From contig NZ_JAKILD010000017.1 in NCBI RefSeq assembly GCF_023283825.1, positions 52,317 to 116,316 of the forward strand: 64,000 nucleotides of DNA, given 5' to 3'. Source of the stretch: Shewanella olleyana (lineage in GTDB: Bacteria; Pseudomonadota; Gammaproteobacteria; Enterobacterales; Shewanellaceae). Position 1 is the first letter of the stretch. The number at the start of each line of letters is the position of its first letter. The notes beneath the pieces were generated by a model. That model made no database searches and was not told the DNA's origin. It worked only from the letters and a program-made list of their open reading frames with translations. Made by a program: the position numbers and the translations under genes. Positions 54,848 through 64,000 of this stretch are shown here, in pieces.

Positions 54848-56706
54848 CTAAACGATTTCTTCCCTATTTTGTAACTCAGTGCTTAGGGGCATTAAACGAT
54901 AATATTTATAAGAATGTATTACTGCTGCTTGTGACGTATAGCCAGGTCAGTGAGCTACCCATTAGTGTGAATATGTTTGTTAACTTAGCCGCTGGGGTAT
55001 TTATTTTACCTTTCTTCTTATTTTCAGCTCATGCAGGAATGGTTGCCGATAATATGGACAAGGCAATGCTGATCCGTCGTTTGAAGTTACTTGAATTGAT
55101 CATCATGTCCTGCGCAGCCTTTGCGATTTTATCTCAGAGCTATTTAGTCATGCTATTGCTGCTATTTATGATGGGGAGTCAATCTGCTTACTTTGGGCCT
55201 GTAAAATACTCATTATTACCGCAAACATTAAAAGAGAATGAGTTGGTTACGGGTAATGCTTGGGTAGAGATGGGCACCTTTATCTCAATCTTAGTGGGAA
55301 CATTATCAGCTGGCTTAATCGTCGCCAGTGATCATAGTTTAATCGGCGCAGCGGCGATTGTAGTGACATTAGCTGCTATTGGTTACCTCTCAAGTCGCGC
55401 TATTCCAGCATTACAGCCACAGGGGAAAATTGAAAAAATCAAATTTACACCTTTATCTGGCACTTGGCGTAGCATCGCTAAAGTAAGAAAAACACCAGGG
55501 ATATGGATGGCTATTTTAGCGATTAGCTGGTTTTGGTTTTTAGGCGCGACTTACCTTACTCAGTTTCCTAACTTTGCCAAATTACACTTACATGCTGATG
55601 CTACCGTAGTGTCGTTATTGCTTGCCTTGTTCTCGATTGGTATTGCAGTTGGTTCATGGATTTGTGAGCGAGTGTCATACGGACATGTAGAGCTAGGTGT
55701 TTTGCCCTTCGGCGTTTTAGGTTTAACTGTGTTTGGGGTTGATTTAATTTTTGCGATACCACCTGCGCCAGCTGACTTGACCTTTGTTTATGGTTTTAGC
55801 GCGTTCATTACTGACCCTCAGCATTTCAGAGTGATGGGTGATTTATTTATGGTCGGGCTGAGTGGCGGTTTATTTATCGTGCCACTATATGCTTTCATTC
55901 AGTCGCGAGCTGCTAAAGATGAGTGTGCGCAAGCCATTGCTGCCAATAACATCATTAATGCGCTGTTCATGGTTATCGCTGCCATACTGTCGATAATTTT
56001 GCTGGGTGTGCTTGAATGGAGTATCCCAGAGCTATTCTTACTATTAGCTGCGATGAATACCGTGGTGGCATTATATGTATATTCACAAGTGCCTGAATTT
56101 GCCCAGCGCTTCATCAGTTACTTGTTGAGCCACTTTATGTATCGGGTAAAGGTTACTGGACGAGAACAGATCCCTGCTCAAGGCGCTGGTGTGATCGTGT
56201 GTAACCACGTCAGCTATGTTGATGCCTTGATTATTATGGGCTCATCAACCCGTCCAATGCGTTTTGTAATGGATAAATCAATCAGTGAAATACCTTTGCT
56301 TAAATACTTATTCCGTCACGCTGGAGTTATACCAATTTGTTCGCCAAAGCAATGTGAGAAGACCTATGAAGCATCATTTGAGCAAATACACCAAGCGCTC
56401 AGTAATGATGAATTAGTATGTATTTTCCCAGAAGGGCGTTTATCTAAAGATGGTGAGATTGCAGAGTTTAGACCGGGAATTGAGCGAATATTAAAGCGCG
56501 ATCCTGTTACCGTAATTCCGATGGCGTTAAATGGCTTATGGGGCTCGTACTTCAGCCATAAGGGCGGTCATGCATTAACAACTCGCCCAAAACGATTCTG
56601 GTCAAATGTGGAAGTGAATATTGGTGAAGCAGTAGATGGTGTTGAGTTAGGTCGCCACGGGTTACATCAAAGTGTTGCTGAGTTATTTAATCATAAATCT
56701 AGCTAG
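54838..56706 (+). CDS. MFS transporter fused to 1-acylglycerol-3-phosphate acyltransferase
   Basis: 622 residues. Residues 1-420 are a 12-helix MFS domain like the LplT lysophospholipid transporter (FVTQCLGALNDNIYKNVLLLL). Residues 430-622 are a PlsC domain with NHVSYVDALI (HX4D), and FPEGRLSKDGE. Together they could import and re-acylate lysophospholipids. Unlike Aas there is no acyl-ACP synthetase domain. It is coupled to a TetR gene. Confidence 0.88.
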   Translation: MLLTKRFLPYFVTQCLGALNDNIYKNVLLLLVTYSQVSELPISVNMFVNLAAGVFILPFFLFSAHAGMVADNMDKAMLIRRLKLLELIIMSCAAFAILSQSYLVMLLLLFMMGSQSAYFGPVKYSLLPQTLKENELVTGNAWVEMGTFISILVGTLSAGLIVASDHSLIGAAAIVVTLAAIGYLSSRAIPALQPQGKIEKIKFTPLSGTWRSIAKVRKTPGIWMAILAISWFWFLGATYLTQFPNFAKLHLHADATVVSLLLALFSIGIAVGSWICERVSYGHVELGVLPFGVLGLTVFGVDLIFAIPPAPADLTFVYGFSAFITDPQHFRVMGDLFMVGLSGGLFIVPLYAFIQSRAAKDECAQAIAANNIINALFMVIAAILSIILLGVLEWSIPELFLLLAAMNTVVALYVYSQVPEFAQRFISYLLSHFMYRVKVTGREQIPAQGAGVIVCNHVSYVDALIIMGSSTRPMRFVMDKSISEIPLLKYLFRHAGVIPICSPKQCEKTYEASFEQIHQALSNDELVCIFPEGRLSKDGEIAEFRPGIERILKRDPVTVIPMALNGLWGSYFSHKGGHALTTRPKRFWSNVEVNIGEAVDGVELGRHGLHQSVAELFNHKSS

Positions 56707-56737
56707 ATTTAGTTAGATTTAGTTAGGTTTAGTTAGG
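56704..56737. repeat. Short tandem repeat after the MFS-acyltransferase gene
   Basis: Three near-identical 10-base units of the type TAGATTTAGT follow one another directly behind the stop codon. They probably arose by slippage and have no evident function. Confidence 0.6.
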
Positions 56738-56789
56738 GCCTGTTTATCTTTGTTGGTTGATTTTTGTTCGAAATAAAAGCGTTTTAATT

Positions 56790-56819
56790 GAGGCGCATTC
56801 AATATTGAATGCGCCTTTA
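56790..56819. terminator. Bidirectional terminator between acyltransferase and selU genes
   Basis: AGGCGCATTCAAT and ATTGAATGCGCCT form a perfect 26-base palindrome (56791-56816) flanked by short T-runs. Confidence 0.8.
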
Positions 56820-56851
56820 TATTGACTGTCGATACGATTAATGAAGCTTTT

Positions 56852-57958
56852 TTATAGTTGGCTCTTTGCAGTTAGCCATTGATTAATCGCCTGATGGTCA
56901 CCACTAAAAATGATGCGTTGTTGTTTTTTCGCTAGCTGATACTGGTACATTGGATCGTAGTAATGCTGCAGCAAAGTAGAGATCCAATCAAAGTGTGCCG
57001 ATAAGTCATTTCGATTAAATTGGCAGTTGATAGCTTGCTCAATCAACACGATTAACTCCGCATGTATCTTGCCGCCAAGGCGTTTTTTAATACTGTTAAT
57101 GCTATTGAGTAGGTAATCAGTAAAGGCACGTTTTCCTTGTTCTGCTCCATAACGGTTAATATAGGTATTGGCTTTATCCACTACATAGGCTTGATGGATA
57201 CGAGTGAGTCGTTTATCGAAAGACTCTTCTAAAACGATAACTTGACTGCGCTGCATTGCTTGATAGAAAACTTGCGGGATAGCGGAGCGACCAATGAGAT
57301 AACTCTCATCCTCTAGTAGCGTAAATTGATATGGCAGTTGCTGTTGTTTAAGTAGTTTAACCGCTAAGTTATTTTCGAAGTTTATTTGAGTTGGCTGAGG
57401 GTCGATATTCTTTCCAAAACTCGAGCCGCGATGATTGGCTAAACCTTCTAAATCGATTGCTTCATTTCGTTGCAATAACAAATCTGTTTTACCACTGCCG
57501 GTAATTCCACTTAGCATCAACAGTGGTTGTTCGATTGCTGCTGACTCGATTGTTTGAATAAGGTATTGGCGCATAGCTTTGTATCCACCCTCGATGAAAG
57601 GGATGTCGCTACCCGCCTCTTTAATCCATTGCTGACTCAGCTTTGAACGCAAACCGCCACGAAAACAGTATAGATAAGCCTGAGGGTGCTTGGTGATGTA
57701 TTGTTGCCATGCCTCTACTCGTTGCTGCTTGGTCTTACCGTTTACTAAGCTATGGCCAAGTGCTATCGCCGCATTTTGACCGTGTTGTTTATAACAAGTG
57801 CCGACTTGCTTGCGTTCATCATCAGACATTAACGCTATATTGGTTGAAGCGTTAAATGCGCCTTTGCTGTATTCAATAGGCGCGCGAACATCGAGAAGAG
57901 GAATATCCTCGAGAAAGATACCTTGATACTCACTACTAGCAATCATATTGGAACTCAT
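56852..57958 (-). CDS. selU: tRNA 2-selenouridine synthase
   Basis: 368 residues. An N-terminal rhodanese domain has the catalytic Cys in [17 protein letters not shown], and a P-loop [13 protein letters not shown] follows in the C-terminal half. It replaces sulfur with selenium at the wobble 2-thiouridine of tRNA using selenophosphate from SelD. Also named ybbB or mnmH. It starts on the last base of selD, an ATG/TAA overlap. Confidence 0.94.
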   Translation of the reverse strand: MSSNMIASSEYQGIFLEDIPLLDVRAPIEYSKGAFNASTNIALMSDDERKQVGTCYKQHGQNAAIALGHSLVNGKTKQQRVEAWQQYITKHPQAYLYCFRGGLRSKLSQQWIKEAGSDIPFIEGGYKAMRQYLIQTIESAAIEQPLLMLSGITGSGKTDLLLQRNEAIDLEGLANHRGSSFGKNIDPQPTQINFENNLAVKLLKQQQLPYQFTLLEDESYLIGRSAIPQVFYQAMQRSQVIVLEESFDKRLTRIHQAYVVDKANTYINRYGAEQGKRAFTDYLLNSINSIKKRLGGKIHAELIVLIEQAINCQFNRNDLSAHFDWISTLLQHYYDPMYQYQLAKKQQRIIFSGDHQAINQWLTAKSQL

Positions 57959-59016
57959 TAGCAGATATCCACTAATGCTATAGGTTTATCTGTCTCAGTT
58001 TGGTTAACTGGGGATAACTGACCAATACAGATGGGTTTTACCCCTTGTTCAGTTAAACAGTCCATAAGTTGCTGTTCGGCATTAGCAGATACCGAGATTA
58101 ATAAGCCACCGCTAGTTTGCGGGTCGCATAAAATTGCTTTTTGTTTGTCTGTTAGCGAACCTAAATGTTGCTTATAACTGTCAAAGTTTCGCTGGGTGCC
58201 ACCTGGAATACAGCCAAGATTAAGATAGTGTTCTGCTTTATCCAAAAGTGGGATTTGATCAAACGATAACGTCGCGGCTAAGTTTGCGCCTTGGCAGACT
58301 TCAATTAAATGTCCTGCTAAGCCAAATCCAGTGACATCGGTTAAGGCATTCACTCCATTGATGTTAGCAATTTTTTGCCCCACTTTATTAAGCTGACACA
58401 TAGCATCAATAGCTATGTGGCTGTCTTCTTTAACAAGTTTTTTTTGTTTTTGAGCTGTGGTTAATATTCCTATACCAATGGGTTTAGTCAGGTAAAGTTT
58501 ATCACCTGCTTGAGCTTGGTCATTACGTTTAAGTTTAGCGAGAGGGATTTGCCCCGTTACTGCTAAACCAAAAATGGGTTCGGGCGCATCAATGCTATGA
58601 CCTCCTGCAAGCATAATTCCCGCATCAGCGCAGGCTTGTCTGCCACCTTCAATAACTTTTTGCGCCACTTCGGCTGGTAAGGTATTCACCGGCCAACCTA
58701 GTATTGCAATGGCCATTATCGGTGTACCGCCCATGGCGTAAATGTCACTTATAGCGTTAGTGGCTGCAATACGGCCAAAGGTAAAAGGATCATCGACAAT
58801 TGGCATGAAAAAGTCAGTGGTACTAATGATGCCAGTTTCTTGATTGAGCTGATAAACAGCTGCATCGTCACGGCTTTGGTTACCAACTAATAGGTTAGGG
58901 TCAGTAAAAGCGGGAATATCACTGGCGAGGATAGTGCTGAGCACTTGAGGGGAAATCTTACAACCACAGCCAGCGCCATGGCTGTATTCTGTGAGCTTAA
59001 TATCGGTGTCAGCCAT
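57958..59016 (-). CDS. selD: Selenophosphate synthetase SelD
   Basis: About 352 residues. The N-terminal catalytic motif is [12 protein letters not shown], with Cys at the site where some species have Sec, and the essential Lys follows. DDAAVYQL and [12 protein letters not shown] are typical of the family. It makes selenophosphate from selenide and ATP. The start is taken at MADTDIKL; a TTG start 18 bases earlier is possible. It forms an operon with selU. Confidence 0.95.
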   Translation of the reverse strand: MADTDIKLTEYSHGAGCGCKISPQVLSTILASDIPAFTDPNLLVGNQSRDDAAVYQLNQETGIISTTDFFMPIVDDPFTFGRIAATNAISDIYAMGGTPIMAIAILGWPVNTLPAEVAQKVIEGGRQACADAGIMLAGGHSIDAPEPIFGLAVTGQIPLAKLKRNDQAQAGDKLYLTKPIGIGILTTAQKQKKLVKEDSHIAIDAMCQLNKVGQKIANINGVNALTDVTGFGLAGHLIEVCQGANLAATLSFDQIPLLDKAEHYLNLGCIPGGTQRNFDSYKQHLGSLTDKQKAILCDPQTSGGLLISVSANAEQQLMDCLTEQGVKPICIGQLSPVNQTETDKPIALVDIC

Positions 59017-59111
59017 GAAATGAATAATCCTCAATAAAGTCGATTATCCATCATAAACACAAACGGCTACCTTGCAAGGCAGCCGTTTCACATTAATGAC
59101 AATGACTGGTT

Positions 59112-60215
59112 TTAATAAGCCGCAGTAATGTTTTGCCAATTTTTCTTTTGAGCTAACAGGCGTGCTTTTAGTTCTTCAACTTGTAAACTTAGCTGCTGAT
59201 AGCTTAGTTGCTTACGTTTCGCTTCAATTAAGCTCTTTTTAGCTTGATAGTACTCAACTAAGTGTAACTTCATTAAATCATATTCTGCTTGGAAGTTAGC
59301 AATGATCTCATCACAGTTAGGTAAGTGAGCAACTTTGTCTTGAGCTCTAAGTAGTTGCATCTGTAGTTTCGCACTTTCAATACGTTCTTGCGGCACTACG
59401 CGTAAGTCTTTAGCCAATCCAACCCAATGCATCGATTTAATTAACCACTTGGTTGGATCGTAATGCCACCACTTAATACCGTTACGGTAATCATTCTCGA
59501 AAATATGGTGGAAGTTATGGTATCCCTCACCATAGGTTAATAGCGCAATAACACCATTATCTCGTGCGGTATTTTTATTGGTGTATGGCTGACTTCCCCA
59601 GATGTGAGCAAGAGAGTTAATAAAGAAAGTACAGTGATGAACAACAACAAGGCGAAGTAAACCTGCCATCAGTACCATTGAAATAATATCGCCGTTTAAC
59701 CAACCTAAAAATGCAGGTAGGCCAATATTCATCAACACAACTAGAGAAAGGTAGTGTTTGTGCTGCCACATGACGATGGCATCTTTTTGTAGGTCACGCA
59801 CGTTATTGTAATCATGATAACGACTCGCTTGGTATTCACGTAGCATCCATCCAATATGGCTGTACCAAAAACCTTTTTTTGCCGAATAAGGGTCTTTGTC
59901 GTTGTTATCCACATGCTTATGGTGAATACGGTGATCCGAAGACCAATGCAGAGCACTGTTTTGTAAAGCAAGTGCGCCACCTAAAGCAAATAGAAAACGC
60001 ATGACAGGATGAGCTTTATAAGCTTTATGTGACCACAACCTGTGGTAGCCGGCTGTAATTGATAAGCCGCTGGCGAAAGCAAGCACCACAAAGGCAACCC
60101 ATTCAATAGCTTCAAAGCCATGGGTTATTCCACGCCAAGGCACCAGCGTGATGGCACCCAGTAAAGTGAGTGCAAATAGAGATGTATTTAACCAAATAAT
60201 CGGTGGTTTTTTCAT
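59112..60215 (-). CDS. Acyl-CoA delta-9 desaturase
   Basis: 367 residues. Histidine boxes are HRLWSH, HRIHHKHVD and NFHH in a four-helix membrane domain. It introduces a double bond into acyl chains with oxygen, raising membrane fluidity. The last 110 residues form a predicted coiled coil with repeated Leu, Gln and Lys (YQQLSLQVEELKARLLAQ) beyond the usual desaturase end. A FabR-type operator lies 26 bases upstream. Confidence 0.92.
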   Translation of the reverse strand: MKKPPIIWLNTSLFALTLLGAITLVPWRGITHGFEAIEWVAFVVLAFASGLSITAGYHRLWSHKAYKAHPVMRFLFALGGALALQNSALHWSSDHRIHHKHVDNNDKDPYSAKKGFWYSHIGWMLREYQASRYHDYNNVRDLQKDAIVMWQHKHYLSLVVLMNIGLPAFLGWLNGDIISMVLMAGLLRLVVVHHCTFFINSLAHIWGSQPYTNKNTARDNGVIALLTYGEGYHNFHHIFENDYRNGIKWWHYDPTKWLIKSMHWVGLAKDLRVVPQERIESAKLQMQLLRAQDKVAHLPNCDEIIANFQAEYDLMKLHLVEYYQAKKSLIEAKRKQLSYQQLSLQVEELKARLLAQKKNWQNITAAY

Positions 60216-60240
60216 TAAGATAATCCAAAAAACTTATTGG

Positions 60241-60256
60241 GCGTACAGTTGTACGC
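60241..60256. promoter_or_regulatory. FabR/DesT-type operator
   Basis: GCGTACA-GT-TGTACGC is a perfect seven-base palindrome matching the FabR box core. It lies 26 bases upstream of the desaturase start and 105 bases before fabR, so FabR probably represses the desaturase according to the unsaturated acyl pool. Confidence 0.8.
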
Positions 60257-60360
60257 TAATTTAACTTACCCTCATTCCGTGGTCAAGCTTTGAAAGGCTG
60301 TGTTTCTTTGATAAAAACGGTATTATCTGTGCACTAACATTTACTAAATGGATTCTATAC

Positions 60361-60975
60361 ATGGGTGTAAGAGCATTACAGAAAGAAAAAACCCGTCGTG
60401 CATTGGTAGATGCCGCTTTTAATCAACTCAGTGCTGAGCGTAGTTTTTCTAGTTTGAGTTTACGTGAAGTTGCAAGGGAAGCAGGGATTGCACCAACATC
60501 TTTTTATCGCCATTTTAAAGACATGAATGAGTTAGGTCTGACAATGGTAGATGAAGGCGGATTAACATTAAGACAGATGATGCGTAAAGGTCGTCAACGT
60601 GCTGAAGCTGGTGGCAGTGTTATTCGTATTTCCGTTGACACTTTTGTGGAAGTATTAGAATCAAATCCTAACGTATTCCGCATTCTGTTACATGAACGTT
60701 CAGGTACTTCGGCAGCTTTTCGCGCTGCAGTAGCTAGAGAGATTGAACATTTTATTTCTGAGTTATCTCATTACACTGAAGCGACAGCTGGTAGAACGCC
60801 AATGCTTGCAAGAGTGCAGGCTGAAGCATTAGTGACCTTAGTGTTTAATGCTGGTGCATCAGCATTAGATATGAAGCGTGCAGATAGAAAAGTATTAGCA
60901 GATCACTTGGTACTTCAATTACGTATGGTGGCTAAAGGTGCAGAAGCACTTCAGCACAAGATTGAAACTAAGTAG
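60361..60975 (+). CDS. fabR: Unsaturated fatty acid biosynthesis repressor FabR
   Basis: 204 residues of TetR fold. The start [23 protein letters not shown] and the helix-turn-helix [23 protein letters not shown] are characteristic of Fab[12 protein letters not shown] is also typical. It binds the palindrome in the divergent promoter of the desaturase gene. It ends in a terminator shared with trmA. Confidence 0.94.
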   Translation: MGVRALQKEKTRRALVDAAFNQLSAERSFSSLSLREVAREAGIAPTSFYRHFKDMNELGLTMVDEGGLTLRQMMRKGRQRAEAGGSVIRISVDTFVEVLESNPNVFRILLHERSGTSAAFRAAVAREIEHFISELSHYTEATAGRTPMLARVQAEALVTLVFNAGASALDMKRADRKVLADHLVLQLRMVAKGAEALQHKIETK

Positions 60976-61002
60976 CTTTTAGAAAGCTGCTACCTTAAAT
61001 AC

Positions 61003-61042
61003 AGAAAAGGCGGTGTTGTGATATCACAACACCGCCTTTTTG
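61003..61042. terminator. Bidirectional terminator between fabR and trmA
   Basis: A 36-base perfect palindrome (61005-61040), AAAAGGCGGTGTTGTGAT and its complement, flanked by A and T runs. Confidence 0.92.
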
Positions 61043-61070
61043 ATCTTACTGTTTAATCAACAATAGCAAG

Positions 61071-62177
61071 TTAAGCTTGAGATTTTCGCTCAAGTAATAC
61101 GCCAGATTCCATATGATGGGTATATGGGAACTGATCAAACAAAGCAAAACGCGTTATTTCATGAGTTTGACTTAACGTTGCTAAGTTCGCTTTCAAAGTT
61201 TCCGGATTACAAGAGATATACAGAATACGGTCGTAATTCTGCATTAATGACAGCGTATCATCGTCGATCCCTGCACGTGGTGGGTCAACAAAAATAGTAT
61301 TGCAATCATAGCTATCTAAATCGATACCTTCCAAGCGTCGGTACTTCCGTTTCTTCGCCATTGCATCACTAAAGTCTTCTGCAGACATACGAATTATCTG
61401 TAGGTTTTCAATGTGGTTAATCGCGATATTATATTGCGCAGCATCAACAGATGGCTTGGCAAGTTCGGTCGCAAGTACTCGATCAAAGTTAGGCGCAAGT
61501 GCGATAGTGAAATTACCGTTGCCGCAATACAGCTCAAGTAAATCACCGGTACTGTCTTTAGTGGCTGAAATGGCCCACTCCAGCATTTTGACAGACACTT
61601 TAGCGTTAGGCTGAGTAAAGCTGTTTTCGATTTGTTTATACTTAAGTTCGGTGCCATCTACAGTAAGGGTTTCAACAACGAAGTCTTTATCTAAATCGAT
61701 TTTTTGCTTACGTGCACGGCCGATAAAGTTAACGTTAAACTTTTTAGCTAAGCGTTGCTTCATTTGTTCAGCTTGCTCGCGCCACTCATCATTAAGCTGA
61801 CGATGGTAAAGTAGTGATACAAGAATTTCGCCACTGAGCGTAGATAGGAAGTCTACTTGGAAAAGCTTAAAACGTAAGTCATGATTTGGACGTAGCTCTT
61901 CCATTAATGCTGTCATCATTTCATTGATGAGGTTTCCAGCAGGAAGATATTGCTCACAACGTACTTTTTCGTTCAACGCTTTATCAAACATGTAATAGAA
62001 TAAGTCGTCGCCATCATGCCAAACACGAAACTCGGCGCGCATGCGGTAATTAGCAGGCTCTGAGGCAAAAACTTCTAAGCTAGGCGGAGTAAACTCGGCA
62101 AAGGTCTGTTCAAGCTTGATACGCTTTTCTTCGAGTTGCGCATCATAGTTTTTAGGATCCATTGCAGCTAAATTCAT
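61071..62177 (-). CDS. trmA: tRNA (uracil-5-)-methyltransferase TrmA
   Basis: 368 residues. Conserved blocks are [48 protein letters not shown] and [15 protein letters not shown] with the catalytic Cys. It methylates U54 of tRNA with SAM. The start at 62177 has GGTGGA five bases upstream; a longer frame from 62228 adds an unlikely hydrophobic leader. TATAAT lies about 40 bases upstream on the minus strand. Confidence 0.96.
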   Translation of the reverse strand: MNLAAMDPKNYDAQLEEKRIKLEQTFAEFTPPSLEVFASEPANYRMRAEFRVWHDGDDLFYYMFDKALNEKVRCEQYLPAGNLINEMMTALMEELRPNHDLRFKLFQVDFLSTLSGEILVSLLYHRQLNDEWREQAEQMKQRLAKKFNVNFIGRARKQKIDLDKDFVVETLTVDGTELKYKQIENSFTQPNAKVSVKMLEWAISATKDSTGDLLELYCGNGNFTIALAPNFDRVLATELAKPSVDAAQYNIAINHIENLQIIRMSAEDFSDAMAKKRKYRRLEGIDLDSYDCNTIFVDPPRAGIDDDTLSLMQNYDRILYISCNPETLKANLATLSQTHEITRFALFDQFPYTHHMESGVLLERKSQA

Positions 62178-62319
62178 TTTGTTCCACCATAGGCTGTAAA
62201 TTAAGGGCGCAAATATTATACTACACACCGCTGTTGTCCAGTGGATTGGCGTGTTCTTCGAACATTAAATCAAAATATAATCGAATTCTTATTAATAACC
62301 ACTTACAACGGAGAATATC

Positions 62320-63111
62320 TTGGTCGGTCCCATACTCATTTTTGATTCAGGTATTGGTGGTTTATCGGTATTTGAACCTATTCATAGCCAATTACCTCAT
62401 CATGATATTTATTACTTATTTGATAATGCCCGTCTTCCCTATGGGGATCTCAATGAGCAAGAGTTAATTCGAGGTTGTGTTGAGTTAATCATCAAACAGG
62501 TTCGACAAATTAATGCATCTATTGTCGTCGTCGCCTGTAATAGTGCCAGTACCTTGGTATTACCTGAACTGAGAAAGCAATTAACTATTCCAATTGTCGG
62601 AGTTGTGCCAGCTATTAAGCCTGCCGCACAAATATCAAAAACTCGGCATATAGGTTTACTAGCAACACCTGGCACAGTAGCTAGACAGTATACTCAAGAC
62701 TTAATTAGCTCATTTGCTGGTGGCTGCAACGTGACTTTAGTTGGTTCATCTGAACTTGTACTTATCGCCGAAGCCAAAGCAAAAAGACAAACAGTTGATC
62801 ACGCTAAAATCGCAGACATACTCACACCAATTAATAGTACTGACCTAGATACTTTAGTTTTAGGTTGTACTCACTTCCCATTATTACGCCAAGAGATTGA
62901 TGAAGCTTTAACACATAAAGTGGTGTTGTTAGATTCTGGAGATGCAATAGCAGCAAGAGTGATGTCTTTTATAGATACTAATGAAAATGATTCGACTGAT
63001 ATTCAAGGGACGCTAAAAGCAGGGTATACGAAGGAAATTGATGCGGGGCTTAAAGAGACTTTAGCCGACTACGGTTTTACACAACTTGAGTATATTGCCG
63101 TAGCCAACTAA
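62320..63111 (+). CDS. murI: Glutamate racemase
   Basis: 263 residues. The catalytic cysteines are in VACNSAST and LGCTHFPLL, and DSGIGGLSV starts the protein. It makes D-glutamate for peptidoglycan. TTG 62320 has ACGGAG six bases upstream and is taken as the start. As in E. coli, it precedes an rRNA operon, here with an RRM gene between on the other strand. Confidence 0.95.
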   Translation: MVGPILIFDSGIGGLSVFEPIHSQLPHHDIYYLFDNARLPYGDLNEQELIRGCVELIIKQVRQINASIVVVACNSASTLVLPELRKQLTIPIVGVVPAIKPAAQISKTRHIGLLATPGTVARQYTQDLISSFAGGCNVTLVGSSELVLIAEAKAKRQTVDHAKIADILTPINSTDLDTLVLGCTHFPLLRQEIDEALTHKVVLLDSGDAIAARVMSFIDTNENDSTDIQGTLKAGYTKEIDAGLKETLADYGFTQLEYIAVAN

Positions 63112-63122
63112 ATAAGGTCTTG

Positions 63123-63581
63123 CTAACTATCTTTATTTTGATCCGCTGGATCTGATTCTTGAGATTTTGCTTCACGTACTTTTAAGGTACGTTCTTGGAA
63201 GCTGTAATCATTCAATTTGTTCATCGCTTTCTTCGCACCAGCTTCAGACATTTCAACGAAACCGAAACCTTTACGACGACCTGTTTTCCTATCACGAACT
63301 AAACGAACTGAATTGACTGGTCCGTATTCACCGAAAAGTGATTTAACTTCACCTTCATGTACACGATATGGAAGGTTACCAACATATAAAGTCATCGTTG
63401 GGCCAACATAAGGTTCATTTGAACCTGCAGCAGATGAAGAAGGTACGAAAGTGAAAATAAGACTTGCTAACATTACACCTGCGATAAAAGACACAACAAG
63501 TTGAACATTGGTAGAAAGAGCGTAAATAATGACTGCGCCAATTAGCGCTGCAACTAAGGTAATAACAAATGACTTCTGCAT
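63123..63581 (-). CDS. Membrane-anchored RRM RNA-binding protein
   Basis: 152 residues. Two membrane helices (about residues 4-22 and 27-47) form a hairpin with short ends, and a cytoplasmic RRM domain follows at about 63-142, with RNP2 LYVGNL and RNP1 KGFGFVEM. A charged tail (ESDPADQNKDS) ends it. It should hold RNA at the inner membrane. ATG 63581 is chosen; the longer frame from 63713 adds unlikely sequence. It converges on murI. Confidence 0.85.
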   Translation of the reverse strand: MQKSFVITLVAALIGAVIIYALSTNVQLVVSFIAGVMLASLIFTFVPSSSAAGSNEPYVGPTMTLYVGNLPYRVHEGEVKSLFGEYGPVNSVRLVRDRKTGRRKGFGFVEMSEAGAKKAMNKLNDYSFQERTLKVREAKSQESDPADQNKDS

Positions 63582-63818
63582 AAGTTTGTCTCTAATAAAA
63601 ATGAAAAATGATAAATAACTGTTAAAAGCATAGCTATGGTAATGAATTATTGGCGGTTTCACCATACTCTGATGAAAAAATGAGCTTAAAACCCAATAAA
63701 AACTTCGCTGCACTACATTAAACTAGAATAAAATCGTTTCAAAAATACCCATAACAGTCAAAAATAAAACGATCTGCACAAAAGATCTTCGTTCAATCAG
63801 TTTTATTTTAAAAAGCCC

Positions 63819-63846
63819 TTGCGGTGTTTCAGAATCTGCCTATAAT
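63819..63846 (+). promoter_or_regulatory. rrn operon promoter P1
   Basis: TTGCGG at 63819-63824, 16 bases, TATAAT at 63841-63846, followed by the GC-rich discriminator GCGCATCC. An A/T-rich UP-like element (TTTTATTTTAAAAAG) precedes it. The layout is that of rRNA P1 promoters under stringent control. Confidence 0.8.
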
Positions 63847-63952
63847 GCGCATCCACTGACACGGCAAACCACGCAATAGCATGGTGTAAACGCCAAATCA
63901 GTTCACTGTAAAGTGACGCTTAAAAGAGTTTTTAAATTAGTTTAAAAATGAC

Positions 63953-63980
63953 TTGACGCGAAACGGGAATTGCGTAAAAT
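63953..63980 (+). promoter_or_regulatory. rrn operon promoter P2
   Basis: TTGACG at 63953-63958, 16 bases, TAAAAT at 63975-63980, then ACGCATCCC. It repeats the discriminator of P1 (GCATCC) 130 bases upstream. An A/T-rich element TTTTTAAATTAG lies before it. The 16S gene should begin some hundred bases beyond the window end. No other gene lies in 63714-64000. Confidence 0.78.
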
Positions 63981-64000
63981 ACGCATCCCTAGCCACTCGG

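Noticed and set aside
1..64000. CRISPR arrays, prophage or insertion sequences
   Set aside because: No regularly spaced repeats, integrase or intact transposase are visible.

Overview
The window reads as chromosome of a Shewanella-type marine gammaproteobacterium. GC content is moderately low. The evidence for this assignment is gene content and order: two tandem formate dehydrogenase modules with small Tat-targeted FdhX proteins, a complete gspC-N cluster next to hslR-hslO-pckA, nudE-cysQ, selD-selU, a FabR-controlled desaturase, and trmA-murI directly ahead of an rRNA operon promoter. The assignment is an inference from this synteny, because no rRNA lies inside the window.

Layout. Positions 1-14600 hold a formate respiration locus. 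It has a near-perfect sigma-54 promoter, two accessory proteins (DUF3305 and DUF3306), a poly-ferredoxin, a TorD-like chaperone, and two consecutive fdhX-A-B-C modules whose catalytic subunits carry cysteine instead of selenocysteine. Positions 14700-18900 hold a HemN-like radical SAM protein behind an FNR-type site, a PfkB kinase, a candidate PhoB-controlled small RNA, a YiiM-like MOSC protein and a DUF4870 membrane protein. Positions 18950-26000 hold an ETF-ubiquinone oxidoreductase divergent from moaA-C-D-E-modA-B-C, which is preceded by a molybdenum-cofactor riboswitch. Positions 26000-31700 hold a PepSY protein, a two-component pair, a pseudouridine synthase, a diguanylate cyclase and several small proteins, including a 55-residue YqaE/Pmp3 protein. 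Positions 31870-39830 hold moeA-moeB, a GIY-YIG protein, an M14 peptidase, pckA, hslO and hslR. Positions 40078-51667 hold the type II secretion operon gspCDEFGHIJKLMN. Positions 51756-63713 hold housekeeping genes: yrfG, nudE, cysQ, a TetR regulator with an MFS-acyltransferase fusion, selU, selD, a desaturase with divergent fabR, trmA, murI and a membrane-anchored RRM protein. The last 200 bases are two tandem rrn-type promoters reading out of the window.

How it fits together. Formate dehydrogenases need molybdenum cofactor, and the window clusters molybdate uptake (modABC), pterin synthesis (moaACDE), Mo insertion (moeA, moeB), a MOSC protein and FDH maturation factors within about 34 kb. 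The most interesting non-coding item is a 140-base intergenic transcription unit at about 17304-17443. It has a three-repeat Pho box, a TATAAT placed 10 bases after it, a pyrimidine-rich centre and a strong terminator, and no reading frame.
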